A stretch of DNA of 42,981 bases from Paramecium octaurelia. Taxonomy: Eukaryota; Ciliophora; Oligohymenophorea; Peniculida; Parameciidae. The DNA lies in contig CAJJDP010000052.1 of NCBI GenBank assembly GCA_905182995.1, positions 113,680-156,660 of the forward strand. Direction: 5' to 3'. The position numbers and the translations under genes are program-made. Positions 11,580 through 22,800 of the stretch are shown here, one piece after another. The notes beneath the pieces were generated by a model that was not told the DNA's origin, searched no databases, and saw nothing but the letters and a program-made list of their open reading frames with translations. Numbering within the stretch: the first letter of the stretch is position 1; each line of letters opens with the position of its first letter.

Positions 11580-12985
11580 TCATTTATTTTGTTATTCTAA
11601 AACTTCAATTACTTCTACTAAACTCTCTCTATTCTAAACTTCTTGTATTTATAAACTATGAGTAACAGGCTTTCTACATAAGTAACAAAGCTCACTTTTG
11701 CTCAACAATTACTCACAACATTCTTTACAAAATCCACCATGACCACATGGCATATTAATCATATTGCTTTCCTTTTCATAACATACTAAACACAGTTTCT
11801 GAGAATTCTGATTCTACTGCTCTTATTTAATAGAAGATTAGTCTTCTAATTGCTTTTTATCAATATTTCTACTAGTCAGATCTTATCCTATACTAGAACT
11901 GATCTCCAATCTTTGTCTCGGACTAGACAACAATAAATCAAATCTTTTCGATTACTCATTGTCATTATCATTCTCTTAGAATTGATTCTTTTAATTCAAT
12001 TAATTGTGTTGAATTTTAGATGACATGCATTGTGAATCAGCATTCTGTGCACATTTATAATATGTTTATGATAATTTAACCATGAATTAAGGCACCTTTG
12101 ATATACTCAACTTGTGCATTCTTTTCATTTTAAGTTCAATTCTGTTTTCTATTTGTTGATTATTCTGATTGATTTATTGCAATTACTAGTCAACATACAA
12201 GTTACTTTAAGCAATGTCATAGTATAGAAGATAGTCACTCTATTATTTTTGAAATAATACATCAGCTTTTGTTTGAACTTAAAATAATAGGCCAATTATA
12301 GCAGATAATAAAAGATTGTCAATCCAAAGGCGTACTAATTTAATGATTTAAATTTAAAGTCATAATTTAAGGCTAAACCAAAAATGGTTGAAAATGGTAA
12401 TATTGTGATTCCAAACAAAACCAAGTTTAACCAAATTCCCCCTTAAACTAAATAGTATAATTCATTTTTTACTAATTACTCTTTTTTTCTCCTCTTCGAT
12501 TCCATCTTATTAATTTCTGCATTTCTACAGAATATCAACAAGCAAACAAATGAAAATCACAAATGACAGTCCCAATAGAAACCATATTATTATTAAGGTT
12601 TAAATCCACCCCCAAGTAATTTGCTCAGTAATTCTTAGACTGATGAACACAAGTTGAAGGGCACTAATACTTTTAAATGCCGAGATTAGCTATGAATTTT
12701 AGATCAAATTTACAATTTCCTATATCTATAGTGATTGATCTTGACTCTCAGTCTCAGATGTACTTCTATTTACAAGAACTGTGACTGCTAGAATCAAGAA
12801 CTATAAAACTAATTGAGCGTAAGAGATGAAATTTATATTCACTTTCTCAATCTCTATGTAATAGACTAGGGAAAGTAAATATGATATAAGTAGTAAACTT
12901 TCAAAAATATTAAAACAACAATATTGGGAAAGACTTAAAAATAATATTTTTTATACCTTCGACTTTTAAGTAATCTATGAACCAT
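11580..12985 (-). CDS. Multi-pass membrane RING-finger protein
   Basis: A 435-residue protein from five exons (introns 12934-12956, 12506-12528, 12448-12479 and 12186-12205; exons sum to 436 codons). The N-terminal half is hydrophobic with about five or six membrane segments, e.g. LLLISYLLSLVYYI, QLVLQFLILAVTVLV, LIIIWFLLGLSFVIFICLLV, LNLVLFGITILPFSTIFGLA and FGLTIFYYLLQLAYYF. A polar Asn/Gln/Ser-rich linker follows. The last 75 residues carry a C3HC4 RING finger: CLVCYEKES, MPCGHGGFCKECC, CYLCRKPV. The family suggests a membrane-embedded E3 ubiquitin ligase with a cytosolic RING. Two short introns (23 and 32 nt) close together between the membrane segments both have to be removed to keep the frame, which supports the model. 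Confidence 0.85.
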
Positions 12986-13621
12986 TATAGTGAAAGAGGA
13001 TACGCAGCAGTAGATTATGGTGATTTTATAATCCCATTAAAATATTAAATAAGCATTGTATAAAAAGCAAAATCCACTTAGTATTGTTATCATAACTAAT
13101 ATCTAAATTTTTCATTTCAAATTACTGATTTCAAATTATCTTGGGACTTTGCTCTATATTACTGCAATTCATAAGAACTAATTAAATCATTACATACTTC
13201 ACAACTCCATTCATAAGACCAATTAAAAATATAATAATTAAAATTAGAATATAAAAGTGAAGTATATTCAAACATGAACTTTTTATCCTAATTCCTTAAT
13301 AAAATCAAAAAGGATAAAACGAATCCGCTATCAATTCTTATTGATGAAATTTTTAAGTCTTTCATGGAATGTGTGAAGTTTGGATCCTATTTAGTTTTCT
13401 ACTAAAAAGGAAATTAAATATGATAAATTTAATATGGATTATTGTCTTACTTTATTTGCTTTAGGATTTACATTTAATCAAAGTATTTCTTTGGAATTTT
13501 AATTTCTCTTAGGATTTAATTGTGTACAAGAAGAATAATATTTTTAATTTATTGTTGATGTTGAATCTATAATAATTTATACTCTAAATGAATGAAATAT
13601 ATATAATAAAATTGACTATTC
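12986..13621. other. Intergenic with one possible short ORF
   Basis: Between the RING gene start and the stop of the lipid phosphotransferase gene. The only candidate is a 49-residue plus-strand ORF at 13274-13423 starting MNFLSQFLNK and containing SILIDEIFKSFMECVKFGS, which looks coding but ends early and has no recognisable continuation. The rest is AT-rich without coding signal. Confidence 0.4.
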
Positions 13622-14524
13622 TCACGCAGTTATCACTCCTATCTATTTATCACCTTAAACTTCATATTTGATATTAGGTTATTTTGGAGTGCGAGCAAAT
13701 AGGTTAGCGATTATTTTTAGGAAAAAATCTATCTTAACTTCCCAATAGCAAACTTAATTATAAAAGTAGTGTGCAAATATGCATCCAGTTGTTACCTACA
13801 ATAAGAATTTTAATCTTACATCAATCGTGTAATGAATTGCAAATGTAATTACAACAAAAGCTTAGTATAAAGAACATATGAAGAAAAATGCTGACATGTA
13901 TTTTTTACCTATCTTTCTCATTTCAAGTCCACAGATAATCAAGTATCCAACATGTCCCTAAAATTATATTGGTTCAATATTACAGAATAAAAGAAGTCAG
14001 AGAAAAATCCATATTTCACAACCAAACTTGGAATGCTTGGGTCTTCCCAGTAGTAATTTTATGGGAATTCCAATTTAACAAGATTTAGATGTATGGCTCT
14101 CACCACATAAAAGATAATTAAAGCAGCGAATAATCTAAAATTTCTTTGGTAGAGAACCCAATATAGTGAAATATAAAGGTAAGCTACATCTAAGATAACT
14201 GCTGAGAGTAACTACAAAGCAATAGAAAACCTAAATTATATCATAAGAATACCATCGATGTTCTTTATACAAATTGTTGATTGGCGTTGTAATTTAGTGT
14301 CCAATATCCCAAACTCCTGTAATCTTTTCTGTTGGAGTACAAAAAAGCTAAAAAAGTTATGTAAGGACTATATATGAAAAGAACACGAAAATCCTAAATC
14401 TAAAATTATAACAAGGATTTCCAGGAACTCCACTTTACGTATGATCAAATTTATCTGGAAAGACAAAGTATTTAATATCTTCTCCATTATATATTGCGAT
14501 TTTTTCTTCATTGACAGTCTTCAT
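13622..14524 (-). CDS. Sphingomyelin-synthase-like lipid phosphotransferase
   Basis: A 277-residue polytopic membrane protein; introns at 14212-14230 (19 nt), 13958-13983 (26 nt) and 13796-13819 (24 nt), exons sum to 278 codons. The lipid-phosphatase/sphingomyelin-synthase catalytic signature is intact across two introns: FFSDFFYSGHVGYLIIC supplies the first histidine and FAIHYTIDV the second histidine and aspartate. Upstream, VWDIGHQITTPINNLY and LYQRNFRLFAALIIFYVVRA match the conserved blocks before the active site. Membrane segments alternate throughout. By family it would transfer a phospho-head group (choline, ethanolamine or inositol) to ceramide or a related lipid in Golgi or plasma membrane; the head group cannot be read from sequence. 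The ATG at 14524 precedes the first membrane segment. Confidence 0.85.
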
Positions 14525-15010
14525 TTTAAAAAAAATATTAGTATTCAAAAATAAATTCCTAATTTCTTAAATAGGGATATCAAATTATTAATTACAATTA
14601 ATAACAAACTTAAGGTAATTGTTAGATGGATTGTTCTTTCTCATAACTTAAGTTGCTAAACACCCTATTACCCATTAGAGATTATACTATATACTAATCA
14701 ACAAACATGATACTTCATAAAAATAACAGATAATAAATTATAATAAATAAAATTAATAAGTAGTGTGAAATATAGAAAATCTGTTAAATTTGTTGTAAAA
14801 CTAAGTTTTGAATTCTTGAGGGAACTCTATTTCTTTTATTAGTTGTTAAAGAATTTCTATTCTAAAATATTTTATGAGTTTTCAGAATATTTAAAAATGA
14901 TATTATGTCAAATTAAATTAATATGAAACAATATTGTTATTAAAACAAATAAAACTTAAATGGAAATTTGAAGTATGCAGGTATATCGAAATATAAGTTT
15001 GGAGAAAACC
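14525..15010. other. Intergenic, very AT-rich
   Basis: No frame longer than a few dozen codons and no family similarity were seen on either strand. Probably the 5' flank of the lipid phosphotransferase gene and the 3' flank of the next minus-strand gene. Confidence 0.6.
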
Positions 15011-15785
15011 TCATGTTTAAACACTCCTTATATTCAACATTTAATTTGCATCTATAATTATTGATGAAAGATATTGTCTCATTATATTTCCTAATAAAAT
15101 ATTTTTCCTATATTTTACCAATGTGAATCTGAACTTAGCATTTAATAGTCTTTGGGAATTTTAGTTATCTAAAATATTAAATAACATTTATATTGCTTAT
15201 TTTATTTTACTAATTATATCAAAAACCAATAGAAACCTTTAAGAATCTTATCCAATATATTTTCGTAACTCATTTATATAATTTTTAAAAGCCAACCTCT
15301 TATCATGACACATATCATCTTAAAAATAACATAGAACCATAATTTTATTTAACAACGTAATCTAAAAGTAATAAGAATCTATTTAGGAAAGGGGATCTTT
15401 GAATTTAAGGATTTAACGATTGAAGGATTTCCTAATATCCTTTTGATGTCTGTAAGATCTATATGTTTATCAATCAATGTTGTTTGGTTATCCTGTCTTT
15501 GAGTTTATTGACTATCTTATTTTCAAAGTGGAGTTGGTGTTAGTTTAAGAACTCGGGTGCAAGAATATTATCATTATATGAAAATAAAAGTATTTGGATT
15601 TGGAAAATACAAATTCTGGGATATCCTTCTCCCACTTTCTCATTCTTAATTGGGGTTGAATTAACATTCAGAATTTTGAATTAATTTGATGCTTGATGAA
15701 GGTATCCATCAATTGCTATGGAATTGAGTACCCATTGTAAAAATGGGCTAAGCTCGAATAAGGGGTAAACTTTCAAACATAGAAC
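15011..15785 (-). CDS. Hypothetical protein, 5' end unresolved
   Basis: Clear coding character on the minus strand but no secure start. Removing introns at 15493-15512 (20 nt) and 15319-15353 (35 nt) joins GYPRICIFQIQILLFS, DLTDIKRILGNPSIVKSL and PFPKQILITFRLRY to KRLAFKNYINELRKYIG and onward to a TGA at 15011-15013. The frame continues upstream across the edge of the duplicated segment (position 15687) to about 15938 without an in-frame ATG. Either an intron was missed or the contig join disturbs the 5' part. No family is recognised; the mix of aliphatic and basic residues suggests a soluble helical protein. Confidence 0.45.
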
Positions 15786-17022
15786 ACAAAAAAGTATTAA
15801 AATATGTTGTTGTTTTAGTAAAATGGATAAAATATATTGAAACTTTTGATTTCTACTTAAAGAAGGTTATAGTGATGATTATATTGATATATCTTTATAG
15901 CTATATATATAATTAAAGGTTTGTCTAATTTTATTATATCAAAATGATATAGGAGTTATTATTCAAAATTAATTGAGTGTTAACATATACAAACTACTTT
16001 TCATCTAAGATGCAAATTGATTCTTTGTTCAAATTTCTTCTTTGAATCGTCTACTTTAGTTTATAACTGTGGAATCGTAAAGAAAAACTTTTGGTTGACT
16101 TTGTTTTTGCCACTTCCTACTTTTTAAATCCAAATTAGATTTAAGACTTCTGGACTTCTCACGTCTTTAAATAACTTCAACACTGCAATCAAGGATAGGT
16201 ACTATAGCAATGCTGAAATATATAAATAACATAGAGTTCCTACATTAATTTAATGATTTCTAACCTGTAGGTGTTTTCAATAGATCAGTTAATAAAATTA
16301 CAATAGATAATAGACCAAAACAAATTTCTAGGAATACTCCTGCATATATCAAAATTTGAATTTTAATTATGACATTTTTATCTGCATTTAGATTAGCTGT
16401 TTTTATTTATTTTTATTCTGCTTATATTTCTGTTTAAATATCTTCAGCTGATAAGACCTTTGATTTTCGATCTTCATTTAATTGAGTATCAAATAAAGCT
16501 TCCCTATTAATATTTTTAATTGTAGCCTTCTTAAACTTTTTGATTTCATTTACTTACTATTTTGTCTTTTCTACAATCTTTATTTGCATAGTCTTAATGT
16601 TTCTAATATTCTATCTATTCTTCTCTATGTCCCAAGGTATACTCTCCTAAACATTGTCGTCCTCTTTCAATAAGCAAGAATTCATTTTCTAATGAACGCC
16701 TCCCTCTTCTTTGGAACTCTACGAATCCTCACTTACTATGGTTTTCAAGTTACCTTTCTGTAACTCATTTTCTGTTTCCAAGTTCTGCGAGCTTTGAACA
16801 ACTTTTACATTACTCAATTCATTTGGAATTTCATTAGTTGTGTTCAATTATTTCTTAAAGGAGACTGACTTTTTGATATTTGATAGATGATATCTTTCAA
16901 CAGAGAGAAAGGCTCGTTACGCTTATATTTATTCATTGTTATCTTCACATTCACTCTAAGAACTAAGTCTCAACACTTATTGATCTTGTGTTTCTGGTGA
17001 TTAGAGTTATTCTTCTTATTAA
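15687..17022. repeat. Duplicated 1,336 bp segment, copy 1
   Basis: Begins TGATGCTTGATGAAGG and ends TTCTTCTTATTAA. By eye it is base-for-base the same as 17024-18359, at a constant offset of 1,337. It contains the 3' part of the EGF/7TM gene and the intergenic DNA after it. A single N follows directly. Confidence 0.93.
16001..17022 (-). pseudogene. Duplicated 3' fragment of the EGF/7TM gene
   Basis: This copy carries the last part of the receptor-like gene (the end of exon 4, the 25-nt intron at 16240-16264 and the final exon, with TGA at 16001-16003), but it is cut at 17022, so it has no start and no upstream membrane segments. The complete version is at 17338-19356. Because the two copies appear identical and are separated by one N, this is more likely an assembly duplicate than a real truncated gene. 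Confidence 0.75.
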
Positions 17023-17023
17023 N
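17023..17023. other. Single ambiguous base (N) at contig join
   Basis: The only N noticed in the window. It sits exactly between the two identical 1,336 bp copies, so it is best read as a place-holder gap between contigs. Confidence 0.9.
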
Positions 17024-18359
17024 TGATGCTTGATGAAGGTATCCATCAATTGCTATGGAATTGAGTACCCATTGTAAAAATGGGCTAAGCTCGAATAAGG
17101 GGTAAACTTTCAAACATAGAACACAAAAAAGTATTAAAATATGTTGTTGTTTTAGTAAAATGGATAAAATATATTGAAACTTTTGATTTCTACTTAAAGA
17201 AGGTTATAGTGATGATTATATTGATATATCTTTATAGCTATATATATAATTAAAGGTTTGTCTAATTTTATTATATCAAAATGATATAGGAGTTATTATT
17301 CAAAATTAATTGAGTGTTAACATATACAAACTACTTTTCATCTAAGATGCAAATTGATTCTTTGTTCAAATTTCTTCTTTGAATCGTCTACTTTAGTTTA
17401 TAACTGTGGAATCGTAAAGAAAAACTTTTGGTTGACTTTGTTTTTGCCACTTCCTACTTTTTAAATCCAAATTAGATTTAAGACTTCTGGACTTCTCACG
17501 TCTTTAAATAACTTCAACACTGCAATCAAGGATAGGTACTATAGCAATGCTGAAATATATAAATAACATAGAGTTCCTACATTAATTTAATGATTTCTAA
17601 CCTGTAGGTGTTTTCAATAGATCAGTTAATAAAATTACAATAGATAATAGACCAAAACAAATTTCTAGGAATACTCCTGCATATATCAAAATTTGAATTT
17701 TAATTATGACATTTTTATCTGCATTTAGATTAGCTGTTTTTATTTATTTTTATTCTGCTTATATTTCTGTTTAAATATCTTCAGCTGATAAGACCTTTGA
17801 TTTTCGATCTTCATTTAATTGAGTATCAAATAAAGCTTCCCTATTAATATTTTTAATTGTAGCCTTCTTAAACTTTTTGATTTCATTTACTTACTATTTT
17901 GTCTTTTCTACAATCTTTATTTGCATAGTCTTAATGTTTCTAATATTCTATCTATTCTTCTCTATGTCCCAAGGTATACTCTCCTAAACATTGTCGTCCT
18001 CTTTCAATAAGCAAGAATTCATTTTCTAATGAACGCCTCCCTCTTCTTTGGAACTCTACGAATCCTCACTTACTATGGTTTTCAAGTTACCTTTCTGTAA
18101 CTCATTTTCTGTTTCCAAGTTCTGCGAGCTTTGAACAACTTTTACATTACTCAATTCATTTGGAATTTCATTAGTTGTGTTCAATTATTTCTTAAAGGAG
18201 ACTGACTTTTTGATATTTGATAGATGATATCTTTCAACAGAGAGAAAGGCTCGTTACGCTTATATTTATTCATTGTTATCTTCACATTCACTCTAAGAAC
18301 TAAGTCTCAACACTTATTGATCTTGTGTTTCTGGTGATTAGAGTTATTCTTCTTATTAA
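17024..18359. repeat. Duplicated 1,336 bp segment, copy 2
   Basis: Identical by eye to 15687-17022. In this copy the gene reading through it continues without a break into unique sequence at 18360 and up to an ATG at 19356. Confidence 0.93.
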
Positions 18360-19356
18360 ATTCCAAATGAATTCTTGGAGTACACTATCTTAACAAAAAT
18401 ATTGAATTCACTTACTTATTGTTACTAGTTCCCTTGTCCGAATTTTTCTTGAATCTCCTTGTCACTATCTCTGTCTAATTTCCTTAGTTGAGACTCTATG
18501 CATTGATTAAGTGATCTCCCATAAATATAGAATTCTAATATAAAGGAGCTTTGTATAGTAGATTAATATTACATGAAATTCAGGAGCAAAATAGAATACG
18601 CAATATACAGTATTGTCTTATACTTTTAGCTTAGTCTTAATCCTAATTAAATATTGAAGTTACCATTTAATGTACTAATTGTTAATTGGATCAACAGGAC
18701 AAAGAAAAGTCTTATCTTCATTATATCTTTGTAATATACGAATATCCACTTTCTGGTTTCGACTTTTAATTCATCCCCAAATAATAATTGAAGTTTTGAT
18801 TTTTTATTTCTTTCTGAAATATTGAATGAGATCTCATCGTACATTGTGTACCAGACCAATAAGAGGATTCCATAGATGTAAAAAAGGATAGTGTATACCA
18901 CTTCAGCTAGAATTCTTTCAAATACTCTTTTATCATAATCCTACTTTTATGATTGATGTTACAAATGGTTTGAAAGGATCCAAAGAAAGCCACAAGATTT
19001 TTAAAACGTTAAACAAAATCATTAAACACAAAATGCAATTTAATGGGGAACCTAGAAAATTCTTCAGATAGCTTAATCCTCTAAATACTATTATTATTGC
19101 TAATGTACCTTTGATATTACGGAATTTTATTGGTCTTTACAGAGAAATGAAGTTGTTTAACAGTCAAAACTAATAGCACTATAAAGAGGATCAGAAAGAA
19201 TCCAATAAATGTGTAATAAGAGACAACGTGTAGGTCTTCTAACTTTAATGAACACTCAGCTCCAAAATATCCTAAATCACACTCACAAACCTAATCAAAA
19301 TACAGTCCTCTTCCATTGCAATTTGAATTATCTAATTCCTTTTAAACTGAACTCAT
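17338..19356 (-). CDS. EGF-domain seven-transmembrane receptor-like protein
   Basis: A 639-residue protein; introns at 19081-19108, 18941-18962, 18549-18572 and 17577-17601, with a further optional in-frame 27-nt one at 18389-18415; exons sum to 640 codons. Near residue 13 an EGF-like knot is visible: NCNGRG, then VCECDLGYFGAECS. Seven hydrophobic segments follow, including YTFIGFFLILFIVLLVLTV, CILCLMILFNVLKILWLSLD, YTILFYIYGILLLVWYTMYD, TILYIAYSILLLNFISFIL, a loop of about 180 polar residues, then IQILIYAGVFLEICFGLLSI and LCYLYISALLQYLSLIAVL. The NVLKILWLSLDPF motif recurs in protist seven-helix proteins. I infer an extracellular EGF domain on a GPCR-like body; ligand and coupling are unknown. 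No signal peptide is seen, as the ATG lies just before the EGF motif. Confidence 0.8.
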
Positions 19357-19809
19357 ATAAATGTTATAATAATTAATTATAATAATCGAAATATTCAATT
19401 TAATCTCAATATTTTAGACCTTAAATTTAGATTATAAATTAATACACTTCAATTAGTGATACCTTGCAATTTTTATAATTGCTTTATTTCAAATAATAAT
19501 CCTTTATAAATATTTGAAATATCCATAACATGATATATAGTAAGATTGATAGAAAAATAAATTAACAACATAAATGAAGAAATGCCAATTGTATAGATTC
19601 AATAATAAATGCTAAACGAATATCTGAAATCTAATTAAATTCATAAATACATTACTTTAAAAAAGAAGTTAATTTCTCAAAATCTTAACTGAATAATGAA
19701 TCTAAAATTGCGATTTTAGAATAAAAAGACCAACGAAGATCAACATCAAAAATGATCTATAATTTATAGAAATCCAGAATATAAATAATATATGTAGGAT
19801 ATTAATTAA
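19357..19809. other. Intergenic, AT-rich
   Basis: Between the ATG of the 7TM gene and the stop of the guanylyl cyclase gene. No sustained frame under the ciliate code and no recognisable element. Confidence 0.6.
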
Positions 19810-22800
19810 TCAAATTGCAGTTTCTAAGAAGAAACCAGTAATAGTTGTGTTTATAGAGGGAATATTAATTAATTTTCTTCCATTGAAAATATAGGATTAA
19901 GCGAAGTTGTCTTCTATTAATTTCTTAGTGGTTTCTGATATCAACACTCTACCTTCTTCAGAACTGCTCTCCATTTTATTCGCAATAAGAATGTCTTTTC
20001 CATAGACATCATATCTGATGATATCTGTTCCAATAATACCCCCAATAACATTACCCTAGCAAATATAAATGAAAAATACCGTGTGTATTCCAATTCTCAT
20101 ATGAAGATCATGGTAATTAATTTAATTTCGAACCAAGCTTATAGCTTCTAACATATTGAGACTCATTTCAACAACATTGAATGCTTCTTGAATTGGATCT
20201 CTTTTGAAATTATCAGTTACTCCTATCACAACATAGCAATCTCCAATTGTATACAATTTGAATACATTGTGTATTTAGGTTAGTTTATCAAACTCATCGA
20301 ATAAATTTTTAAGCATAGAGACTACCTCTTCTGGTTGGACACTTGAAGAATACTTAGTGAATCCAGCAATATCAGCAAATAAGATAGTACAGTCATTGTA
20401 GACATCAGAGAATTTCCTTGAATTAGTGGAATCATCTAAGAATTGACTCAACACATGAATAGGCAATAGACAACTTAAAAGATTCATCTTGTCTTCCTTT
20501 TTAATCTCTATTTGTTATTGGTTGAGCATTTGCTTGTAAGAAAACAGATAACTTAATAGTTCTCTTTATAGCAATAGAGCAATCGAAATTAAAAGGAAGA
20601 ATACTTCCCAAATATCTATGATGAATACTGAGCTAATAATGATCAACCAAACAGTAAACATGAAGGCACAAATTAAGATCTTCTCTTGAACATAGAGCCA
20701 CTTGTGAGCAAATAGGAGACAACTTGTAATAATCGATTCAATGGACAAGATTACTGATTTGTCTTTATCTTAATCATAGAATACTCCCAATATGATACAT
20801 TGACTCACAAGTTGTATAAGTATAACTTACAATAATCTCTTTCTTTTCCATTCAAAAAAGTGAGTCTACAAGAAGTACAATTCAATTAGTATAAAAAAAC
20901 AACCCAATGCTCTTATTACTGCCTATTAGGTATTTACCTATTGCAATTGCGAAAATATTATGAAGAAGATGTGTATTATTAATAGGAGCAGTAATGAGAT
21001 CATTACACTTCTGATGCCATTTTCTAATTCATTCTCATAGTATTTGGTGACATCATCGCTATTCTTAAATGCTTCAAATAGAAATTCTTTGGAAATCAAA
21101 TGCCATTTATTATTGTTACTCTCTTGTATTGTTGTGCTTTTGCCTTCAAGAAAAAACTCTTGGATTTTAAATAAAGGAATAGTCTTATTGAACACTTCTG
21201 GTTTTGACTTTATGAATAATTCTATATCATTAAATTTGATCATCCTAATCGTAGTATCAATAAACTTCTTCTGGTCATCCTTTTTGCAATTAAGTGGAGT
21301 TTGCTCTTTGATTGAGGAGTCCATGACATTCAACGATTGATCTAATGGTATGTCAGGGATTCCACCTATTATATTCAAATTTGAGGGATCTTACTATGGA
21401 ATATGAATGGATGATTGTAATTGATACTTATCTATTTTATCTAACTGACTTGGTTGATTCTACTGTTATTAATGACTGAAGATAGATTTCTAATGAATCA
21501 ACTTATTACTAGGAGCAAGAACATTCTGATTTGATTACATCTGATTTAAGGCTTGAGGAGAAGTGATCTAATTCATGGATGGTAAATTGATGTAATTGTT
21601 GATTAGATTCCTTTTAGTTTGTTTTCTGAATAACTACAATTGACTAGCAGTAAAATTAAGATTTCCTGCCTTTTAACCAGTACCTTATTATTAAGTTGAT
21701 ATCATCTATTATGTTGGTGGTTGTTATGTTTAGTTGTTCTATGGAGGATTTAATTATTAGATTTCCTCCTATTTCTAAGGAATTAGTTTGTAGGTTAAAT
21801 GCCTTGTAGTCTTCTATCGAATCGCTGAAATACTGGTTTGCTTGGGATTTCGAAAAGAATTTTGCTATTGCTGTTAATTATTCAAGACAAATTTCAACTT
21901 TTAATCGATATGAGGCATCTCTGACTTTTTCTATTTGTTGTTAAATGATTGTTCAAAACTCCTTTTCTTCTCAATCAAAAATGTATCTATTATACCTTTC
22001 CCCTTGGCCTCGATTTTATTTGAAGTGAATTTAATTGATTTAACATTTTTGATCTGATCGTAAGCTTGGAGAGACATCTGAATTAAACCTTCAGGACAAT
22101 GAGCACATAATCTACTAGTCGTGTTGACTGTGTCTCCTATCAATGAAAATTGTGGTTTAATTGATCCAATTACACCCATTAACACTCTGCCATAATGAAT
22201 GCCAATTTTCAATCCAAAACTCTTTTGACTGGTACCCCATTTGAAATTAGTGATCTCTTGTTGGATCCCAAATGCAAGTTCCACCAATCTTTCAATTGGG
22301 TTCTTCAAATGTTGACCCTTGGGCTGAAATTTCTCCACGCATTTCAATCCTGAACAAGCCATATAGGTCTTTCCTACAGTTTCTATTTTCTGACAGTTAG
22401 TTGATGAACAGATCTAATCAAATTGTCGATAAATGTTATCCATCAATTATACGATGTTTTGGTCCTCTTCACTGACTATCACATCAAAACTACACATATC
22501 AACAAAGATGATGCCAACCAATCCTTGATTCTCTGAGAAATCTAGGTGGCCTTGATCGAGTCTCCCCAAAACAAATGGAGGCAACAACAAGGACATTACT
22601 GATTGATGCTTTGATCTTTCTATTTCTAAGACTTTCCAACATATGTAATCTTCGCGTTGTGTGACATCATCTTGGTAACGAGATTATAGAGAAATAATGC
22701 TGAAAGACACAAACAAAACTATGATTTCACCTAAGTACACATCATCAGCATGTTGTTTCTGATTTGCATACAGCATAACTATCCCAGATATTAGGGTAAT

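Noticed and set aside
15687..18359. Transposon or true tandem gene duplication
   Set aside because: No inverted repeats, target duplication or transposase; identity plus a central N points to assembly.
21044..21340. A 98-codon plus-strand frame
   Set aside because: Antisense to the guanylyl cyclase exon, which is open for 2,315 codons in the other direction.
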